DNA of 64,000 nucleotides, taken from assembly GCF_018446385.1 (NCBI RefSeq), contig NC_055996.1, positions 51,506,365 through 51,570,364 of the forward strand, in the 5' to 3' direction. Position numbers and translations under genes: made by a program. Origin of the DNA: Zingiber officinale. Its lineage: Eukaryota; Streptophyta; Magnoliopsida; Zingiberales; Zingiberaceae. Of this stretch, positions 56,404 through 64,000 are shown piece after piece (the stretch's first letter is position 1; the number at the start of each line of letters is the position of its first letter). Under the pieces are notes generated by a model. It was given only the letters and a program-made list of their open reading frames with translations. It was not told where the DNA came from and did no database searches.

Positions 56404-56410
56404 TATAAAA
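56404..56410 (+). promoter_or_regulatory. Putative TATA box of element G
   Basis: GATTATAAAAGAGGGGG about 1.65 kb into the LTR, kept at 63508-63514 in the other copy. Confidence 0.6.
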
Positions 56411-57304
56411 GAGGGGGTAGAGGAGGCTTCAAGGCTAACGACTCTATTCTATTTTTCCTCTCTTTTCTCCTTGGGTGTGGCCGGCCCTTTCTTTCCTCTC
56501 CTCTCCTTTGTGTGGCCGAAACCTTCTCATGGTGGAGATAGCTTTGGTGGCCGAATCTAAGAAGGAGAAGAAGGAGAGAAAAGAAGCCTCTTTTCTAGCA
56601 TCCCTTGGAGCATGGTGGTGGTGGCCGAACCTCTTCATCCTAGGAGAAGTTTTGATGGCCGAAACTTGTAAGGAAGAAGAAGGTGCTTGGTGGTTCTCAT
56701 CTCGGAAGATCGTTGCCCACACAACGTCCGAGGTTAGAAGAGGAATACGGTAGAAGATCAAGAGGTCTTTCTAAAAGGTATAACTAGTAATTTTTGTTTC
56801 CGCATCATACTAGTTATTTTTGGAAATAATACTAAATACAAGAGGCATACGATTCTAGAGTTTCGAATTTGTTTTCGATATAGTGTTCTTTTGTTTTTCT
56901 TTCCCTTGTGATTTGATTGTTCTTTTCGGTTAACCTAAAGTTATTTTAGGAAATTAAATATTAGCTTTCCATAAAAGGTTTTGTCTAGTCGATGGTGGTT
57001 GCTCCCATATCCAAGAAGGCCATGTGCCTTGCCACGTCAGTACTGGGAACCAATTATGGAAATTAATATTTAATGGAATTAATAACTTAAGGTGATTTGG
57101 GTCGAACGTGTTAAGTTCCGCAGGAGACCCAAGTCAAAACCTAAAAGAACGAATAGATTAAGTTTTGGATCAAACGTGTTAAATTCCGCAGGCGATCCAA
57201 AATTTAATTTAAAAGAACACATGGTAGCTAGGAAAAGGTTCAGACCTTTGTACAAAATTTTTATACAGTGGAACCTCTAGGTTTTCCGAGTAGCAACCAA
57301 CAAT

Positions 57305-57321
57305 TGGTATCAGAGCTAGGG
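57305..57321 (+). other. Element G primer-binding site (tRNA-iMet type)
   Basis: TGGTATCAGAGCTAGGG starts two bases after the LTR. Confidence 0.93.
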
Positions 57322-58190
57322 TTTTGACTCTGTGTATTTGGTATTAGGATAATTATGCACATGTCATACATAATTTAGGCAGGTTAATAGTAGGATGTGC
57401 TAACTTTGTGGATGCAGGATCCAACTATTATGGCTTTTAATTATTATGTGTGTGATTGGACCCTTGGACATGTCAAGGGCATTTATTTGTGTGTGCATGA
57501 TTGTATTAAAATACAGCAGGAGCTGTATTTAGTTTTATTAGCATTTTATTTTTGATCTAGATATATGTACATTCCTTTTATGGAATATAGGATCAAAATG
57601 TAAAATTCTATTTATGTCGCGGATCGAATCTTGCAAAGCGTGGAACTTTCTAAGGACCAGAGGCGCAGCGGAACTAGGAGCAAGATGGAGGCGACAGCTA
57701 GACCCGGTGGCGGTGGCCAAATATGGCAGCAGCTTGGGATGACAACACACGGAGGACAACTAGAGATAAAAGCCATAATAGTTGAAAATTAGATTTTCTA
57801 TTTATTGCTTTTATATTGTGCTGTGTGTGCATGTTAGTTTACAAGTTTAGTAGGCTAGCATAGTTTAAAATTCCTCATTTATAAATAACTAAGTGGGAGA
57901 GGGATTTTTAAGTAAATCCCATGGTCTCCATTACTAGTTTGTAAGTGATGCAAACAAGCTTGCGCGTTGGCTCTGAGTGCCTTCCTCCATAACGGATGAG
58001 CTTGTTTGCAGATCACTAGAACAGACTTCCATTTTTGGATGACTATAGGAAGTTAATTAAGAGCGTGTGATCTTCCCCAACGGAAGGGGCATAATCTTAT
58101 TAACGGACTTAGTGTCAAGTAATGGTATACACTTAGACACATCTAATAGTATCCTCCCCATCGGAGTCACTGCTATTATTTGTGTGACCA
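57322..58190 (+). other. Element G internal leader, no gag seen
   Basis: About 870 bp where gag should begin. I see no capsid block and no long frame. A GC-rich patch (57640-57740) with AGGAGCAAGATGGAGGCGAC stands out from the AT-rich surroundings but codes for nothing recognisable. Confidence 0.6.
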
Positions 58191-58194
58191 AATG

Positions 58195-58660
58195 AAACCA
58201 ACTATTAATTTGTCATAAAACTAGGTTGACAAGATAATAAAATTAAAGGGTTAAAACCCCTCTTACAAATGATTGATTTTGTATACGTCCACACTAACGT
58301 GGCATACAAAATTAACGGTGTTTGAGATAATTTTATTTGTCATAAAGTTACGTTGACAAGATAGTTAATGGGTAAAACCCTCCTCTTACAAATGTTGATT
58401 TTGTATACGCCCACACTAACGTGGCATGCAAAATTCACGGTGTTTTGAGGTGTTGGTAAATTTAAATAGTATTGTTAGAGGAATCAATATTATTTTAAAT
58501 TTAGAGTCTTGACCAAATATTTGATTAAAGATAGACCAACTATTAATTTTATTCATCATAAAGTAATGTTGACGAGATAATAAAATTAAATGATAAAATT
58601 TCCTCTTTGAATTTGTATACGTCCACACTAACTTGGCATACAAAATTCATGGGGATTTTT
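58195..58660 (+). repeat. Triplicated ~120-bp segment in G
   Basis: Three imperfect copies near 58205-58325, 58335-58450 and 58545-58655. Each has TTGAC(A/G)AGATA, a run of AAAACC or AAAATTTCC with CCTCTT, and the word TTTTGTATACG(T/C)CCACAC followed by TAAC(G/T)TGGCAT. They occupy the place of gag. Confidence 0.85.
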
Positions 58661-58779
58661 TAAGGAGTTGGTCTTAACCAAATATTTTTGTGATTCTTAG
58701 GATGATGGTCAATCCCTAGCTGATATACTTTAGGATAGACTTAGTGGTCCCAATAATAATTGATTGGAAATAGGATTTG

Positions 58780-61700
58780 GACATTAAGGTAGACTGTCCT
58801 CTTAGAACTAAGAACAATTTAGGTGTATTTAATTCATTAGTTGAAACATGTCTAGTGGTGTTATCTACCAGAACCTGGAGTGTAGATACAGATGCCATTA
58901 ATCATGTCTGTAATTCATTGCAGGGTTCTAGGAAACCCGACAACTAAATGAAAATAAAAACACCGTCCACATGGGCATTACTGAAAAAAATAGCAGCTGT
59001 TGCAGTGGGAGAGGTTTATTCTCTAATAGAAATAAAATATGGATTATTAGAAATTGTCTTTACATACTAAGTTTAGAAAGAACCTGATTTCAGTTTCTAA
59101 ACTATTATAGAATAGATATTGTGTCTATTTTGATAACAAAGTTGTTATCAAGAAAAATAGGAAAGTTATCTATTCTGGTATGTTGGTTGAAAATTTATAA
59201 TCCAATAACTCCCACGATGCAACAAATAGAAATTAGTAACACATCTTCTAACTTTAAGAGAAAGCAACCTTCGGAAATGAACCAATTATATCTTTGGCAT
59301 CTAAAGCTAGGTTATATTAACTTAAGTAGGATTCATTGGTAGCTGATGAACTTTTGGGTTCATTAGCAGTGGAAATCTTTCCAACCTACGAGTCTTACTT
59401 GGAAGGAAAAATAACCAAGAAGCTTTTAAGTCTAAGGGGTATGGAGTCAAAGATATATTGGAATTGGTTCATTCTGATTTGTGTGATCCTATGAGCATCC
59501 AGGCAAGAGGTTGTTTCAAATATTTCATCTATTTTATAGACAACTATTTGAGTTACGGATATATTTACTTGATGTGCCGCAAGTCTAAGTGCTTTGATTA
59601 GTTCAAAGAGTACGAGGCTGATGTGGAGAAACGACAAAGTAAAAGTATCAAGACACTACGGTAAGATCGTAGTGGCAAGTACCTCTTGGGAGAATTTAGG
59701 AGTCATTTATCAGTAGTAGGGATTCAATCCAAACTAACTGCACCTGGTACACCCAACATAATGGTGTAGGAAAAGGAAGGTATAGGACTCTTATTGAAAT
59801 AAGTAGATTGATGAGTTATTAAGAATATTATCAAAATCATTTTAAGGATATACTCTGGAAACAGGAGTGAATAAAGTACCTTCTAAAGTCAGAACTCTCT
59901 ACTCATATAGAATTGCTGAATAGGCGTAAGCCTATTTCGAAGCATATTCGGATTCGAGAAGTCCAGCACATATGCAGAAGAGAGACAATGATAAGTTGAA
60001 CAGGAATTCACTTGTTTGTGGGTTATCCTAGTAAAATGAAAGTAGGTTTATAGTCTTAAAAATCAGAAGATCATTGTTAGTATCAATGATCGATTTTTAG
60101 AAAAGGACTATGTAATAAACCATGTGCCCATAAGAAAATGTGTTCTTAAGGAAATAATAAAAGGCATGTCTAATCTAGTACCAACTGTACAAGATGAGAT
60201 ACCACAAGGAAACTGCAACACGTATCACAAATGATACACAATTGCAGAAAGTGTCTTGTCGTAGTGGGAGGGTTGTTAGGCAACCTGAAAAGATTCATGT
60301 TTTGGGAGAGTTTTTGGACTCGATCTCTGGAGGACATGAACCTGATCTCCGGACATATGACGAAACACTCCAAGATAAAGATGCAACATCTTGGCAAAGA
60401 GTAATGAATATCAGAATTAGAATATATGTATTCTAATAAAATCTGGAAGCTTGTAAAACCACCAAATGGTGTAAAAGCCTTTGGGTGTAAAAAGGTCTAT
60501 AATAGGAAAAGAGGGATAGAAAGGAAGGTAGTAACTTTCAAAGCAAGGCTTGATGAAAAAGGAAACTTTTTCACTGGTAGCCATGCTTAAGTCTATCCGG
60601 ATTCTTTTATCTATTTGACAAGTGGATGTCAAGACAGCATTCCTTAATGGAAGTCTTGATGAAAGCATCCATATAAAGCAACCAAAAGGGTTCATTGCAA
60701 AGGGCTAAGAGCATCTTGTGTGCAAGCTCAATCAGTCTATGGACTGAGGCAAAGCTTCTTGGAACATCCGGTTTATCAAAGTAATCCAGACCTATGGATT
60801 TATTGAGTAAACGGATAAGTCTTGTGTATACAAAAGGTGTGATGGAAACGTGGTGGTATTTCTTGTACTATACGTAGATAACATTTTTGGTAGTTGGAAA
60901 TAATATCAAAATGTTGTCAGAAGTAAGGGTATGGTTGTCCAAATAATTCGATATAAAGGACTTGGGAGAATGTATATATTTTTGAGATCAAAGTAATAAG
61001 GGATCGAAAGAAAAAAATATATTTTACTTATCCCAAGCTTGATATATCAGAAAATCCTTGCTCGTTTTAAGCATGAAAAACTCCTCAAATGGTTTCTTAC
61101 CTTTTAAGCATGGAGTGTCTTTATCTAAAGAGATGTCTCCGATGACATCAAAGGAGATTGAGGATATGTAGGCAGTTCTTTATGCTTCGGCAGTTAGACA
61201 ACCTAATGTATGCTATGCACAAGATCAGAAATCTGTTTTGCCAAGGGCATAGTTAGCAGATATCAAAGTAACCCTAGACAAGGACATTGGACTGCAGTAA
61301 AGCATATATTAAAGTACCTTAGAGGCGCTAGAGACTATATGCTAGCTTACAAGGCAGTTAATTTGGTCCCTGTGGGTTACACGGATTTTGACTTCCAATC
61401 GGATATGGACAATAATAAGTCGACCTCGGGGTTTTGTGTTTACTTTAGGAGGAAAAGTCATAACTATGGAAGAGTGATAAGCATAGGTGTTTTTCTGGAC
61501 TCCACCATAGAAGCTGAGTAAATGGCAAGCCTCTGAGGTAGCCATAAAAGCTGAATGACTTAATTACCTCAAGATAGACTTAGATATGATTTCTGGTTTG
61601 TCCAAAGATTATTACAATTTATTGTAATAATAATGGTGCAGTAACAAACTCGAAGAAACCATGAGTCTATAAGGCAAGTAAACACAATAGAGCGCAAGTA

Positions 61701-61800
61701 CTACCCAATACGAGAAATTGTATAACAAGGAGAAGTTGTTGCCACCTAGATTTCATCAGATGATAACCTAAGGTCCTTAAGGCAAGAGCTTTTTGAAAGA
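58780..61800 (+). pseudogene. pol: Element G copia polyprotein remnant
   Basis: In order: protease TWSVDTDAINHVCNSLQG (58875-58930, with the usual DSGA changed to DTDA); GAG-pre-integrase LYLWHLKLGYINLSRIHW (59289-59342); integrase LELVHSDLCDPMSIQARGCF (59457-59520) and a later SGKYLLGEF-type block; RT fragments including VDVKTAFLNGSLDESIHIKQ (60622-60680) and a YVDN-type active-site remnant near 60870; RNase H MLCTRSEICFAKGIVSRYQS (61210-61270) and SDMDNNKSTSGFCVYF. Stops and shifts occur every few dozen codons. Every catalytic domain is broken. Confidence 0.85.
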
Positions 61801-61850
61801 CATGGGAATCAGATGTATGGCAGCATATATGGCAGCTTAGTCTTTTAGTA

Positions 61851-61862
61851 TAAGTGGGAGAT
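61851..61862 (+). other. Element G polypurine tract
   Basis: TAAGTGGGAGAT directly abuts the TGTTAGAG start of the 3' LTR. Confidence 0.8.
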
Positions 61863-64000
61863 TGTTAGAGTGTATACTAAAAGCCTAACTTTTGGTATAA
61901 ATATTTATTATGAATAAAGAATCACATTTGGTCAAATTGTCTACATTTGTTTGTAGTTGTTCATTTAATTTATATTGTAGATAACATAGTATGTGGTGTC
62001 ACATGCAGAAGATGATGTTATCAGTACCTTATAAATTATAAACAGTAGCTCACGACCAAAATGGAAAGGAACAAACCATTAGAATGTCGTAGTGTAATTA
62101 AGTATTAGTTTATCTTGACTATATAATTACACTAGTACACTCAGAGTGTATTGAGTAGGACCATTTGAGGTCATTTCTTTTATACTGACTTTATAAAGGT
62201 ACAAAGACCTCGGTTATTATGGAAGTGTGTGCTCTTAATCCTAATATAATAACAAGCACATATATTTGATATTTATTTCTTTAATTTATCAATGGGTGAG
62301 ATTTAGTTCGATGAATCAATAAGCCCGATAAGTTGGGAAATGGTATCACTTATAGTGTGTGTTGTTGATTATAGAAGGAAACTGTGTCCTAGAGATACTA
62401 GGTTGATAATGTCCTCAAGAGGAGCTCATAAGGATTGTCATGTTAAACCCTACAGGTGGACTTAGTCCGACATGATAATAAGGTTGAGTGGTACTACTCT
62501 TGGATTTAGATATTAATTAAATGAGTTGTCAGTAACTCACTTAATTAGTGGGCATTCGATATCTTAAACACAGGGAGACTAACACACTCATAATAAGAAG
62601 GAGCCCAAAAATGTAATTTGGGATTGGTGCGGTAGTTCAATAATAATTCTCTAGTGGAATGAATTATTATTGATAAAATTAAGTTGTGTGTTCGGGGCGA
62701 ACACGGGATGCTTAATTTTATCGGGAGACCAAAACCAATTCCTCCTCTCGGTCCCTATCGTAGCCTCTTAATTATAGAGTATTATACCCACCTTCTTACC
62801 CATCCTATAGGGGCCGGCAAAGCTAGCTTGGAGACCAAGCTAGGGCCGGCCATGGGTATGTTCATGGGTGAATTCATGTGGTCGTCCCTATTAAAATAAA
62901 AAGGAATTTTAATTTTAAAATTTTTCTTATGTGGATAATATAATTTAAAAGAGAGTTTAAAAATTTAAATCCTTCCTTTTATAAGATTCTACAAAAGATT
63001 AAGAGAAGAGTTAAAATCTCTTTCCTTATTTGTAGATTAAAAGGTTGATTTTAATTTTGGTAAAAACTTTCCTTTTAATTATATTCATGATTTAAAAGAA
63101 AGTTTAAAAATTAAAAATTCTCTTTTATTAGTTTCTACAAAAGATTAAGAAAAGATTTAATATCTTTCCTTATTTGTAGATTGAAAGGAGATTTTAATTT
63201 TAGAGATAACTTTCCTTTTTGGAAATTATCCACATGTTTAAAAGAAAGATTTTAATTTATAAAATTTCTTTTTATTAACCAATCATGAAGGGATTAAAAT
63301 TATTGGAGAAATTTTTATAAATTTCTAGAAACAAATTATGAAGTTTTAATTTTTGTTTTAATTAAAACTCTCCTTGTTTTGGGGAGAAGAGTGGTCATTA
63401 TAATTTGAAAAGAGAAAATTATTTTAATTAAATAAATTTTCCTTTTCAATGGAAAAAGAATTAAGGAAGTTTTTATTAAATTTTCCTTATTTGCCAAGAC
63501 CAAGGATTATAAAAGAGGGGGTAGAGGAGGCTTCAAGGCTAACGACTCTATTCTATTTTTCCTCTCTTTTCTCCTTGGGTGTGGCCGGCCCTTTCTTTCC
63601 TCTCCTCTCCTTTGTGTGGCCGAAACCTTCTCATGGTGGAGATAGCTTTGGTGGCCGGATCTAAGAAGGAGAAGAAGGAGAGAAAAGAAGCCTCTTTTCT
63701 AGCATCCCTTGGAGCATGGTGGTGGTGGCCGAACCTCTTCATCCTAGGAGAAGTTTTGATGGCCGAAACTTGTAAGGAAGAAGAAGGTGCTTGGTGGTTC
63801 TCATCTCGGAAGATCGTTGCCCACACAACGTCCGAGGTTAGAAGAGGAATACGGTAGAAGATCAAGAAGTCTTTCTAAAATGTATAACTAGTAATTTTTG
63901 TTTCCGCATCATACTAGTTATTTTTGGGAATAATACTAAATACAAGAGGCATACGATTCTAGAGTTTCGAATTTGTTTTCGATATAGTGTTCTTTTGTTT
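61863..64000 (+). repeat. Element G 3' LTR, truncated by window edge
   Basis: Matches 54752-56900 almost base for base. Small differences include loss of a 12-bp repeat near 62790 (present near 55680). TATA at 63508-63514. The right terminus and target duplication lie beyond 64000. Confidence 0.94.

Larger units (their letters stand above)
54752..57302 (+). repeat. Element G 5' LTR
   Basis: 2551 bp, TGTAAGAG (TGTTAGAG in the 3' copy) to CCAACA. Features: a perfect 14-bp palindrome CCAAGCTAGCTTGG at 55717-55730, AT-rich tandem repeats (55840-56200), a TATA box TATAAAA (56404-56410) and a purine-rich leader. ORFs at 56345-56761 are in this leader, are shared by both LTRs and lack known domains. 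Confidence 0.94.
54752..64000 (+). mobile_element. Element G: decayed Ty1/copia with 2.55-kb LTRs
   Basis: The 5' LTR (54752-57302), initiator-Met PBS, remnants of protease, integrase, RT and RNase H in copia order, polypurine tract and a 3' LTR starting at 61863 that leaves the window at 64000. The two LTRs are close to identical, whereas the coding part is full of stops and indels. That suggests recent mobilisation of an already defective copy with helper enzymes (inference). RNase H motifs resemble the Tork side of copia, a tentative placement. Confidence 0.92.

Noticed and set aside
56345..56761. ORFs of 71-105 codons in the G LTR, conserved at 63449-63865
   Set aside because: Conservation is explained by LTR identity; frames overlap on both strands and lack known domains.

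Overview
The window is plant nuclear repeat DNA. I find no host gene, rRNA, tRNA gene or CRISPR array. Almost all of it is LTR retrotransposons inserted into one another, plus one probable DNA-transposon remnant. The evidence is primer-binding sites matching plant initiator tRNA-Met (or tRNA-Asp), Ty3/gypsy polyproteins with a C-terminal chromodomain, Sirevirus-type copia elements, and 5-bp target-site duplications. An angiosperm is certain. A monocot is likely from the Sirevirus load, but I cannot name the species.

Left block (1-37953). Element A is a minus-strand chromovirus. Its 3' LTR runs off the left edge (1-973) and its 5' LTR is at 35800-37953. Three later insertions cut its integrase: B (1725-11513, minus-strand chromovirus with LTRs of about 3.05 kb, TSD CCCGT), C (11585-21979, plus-strand non-autonomous element with two LTRs of 1791 bp, TSD TTGTG/CTGTG) and D (22428-32132, plus-strand Sirevirus-like copia, TSD CCAGG). 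Removing B, C and D rejoins the integrase reading frame of A. A itself appears to sit in another copia-type LTR, X (37954-39205).

Middle (39206-43046). After X comes a short CACTA-type transposase-like remnant, about 1.3 kb of AT-rich DNA with nothing recognisable, then a Sirevirus-like LTR (E1) with a broken gag that runs straight into a second related LTR (E2).

Right block (43047-64000). Element F (43047-52404, minus-strand chromovirus, TSD GTGCC) is inserted in the E2 LTR. It is the best-preserved relative of A, but carries several nonsense codons, frameshifts and an RT active-site change. E2 resumes with its PBS and a broken gag, and stops at a truncated B-family LTR in the opposite orientation (H, 53991-54751). 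H is interrupted by G (54752 to beyond the window), a decayed copia with 2.55-kb LTRs.

No element looks able to move on its own. D keeps the longest open pol frame (893 codons) but has lost the RNase H active-site region. The most unusual signals are: several unrelated LTR families each carrying their own array of short perfect palindromes, some in strict register (53-bp, 31-bp and 20-bp periods); a stop codon at the same codon between protease and reverse transcriptase in A and F; the polypurine-tract-like string recurring through C, including inside its only coding frame; a sharply bounded zone of CA/CTG-to-CG differences between the two LTRs of B; and a tRNA T-arm-like module in the A and F LTRs.
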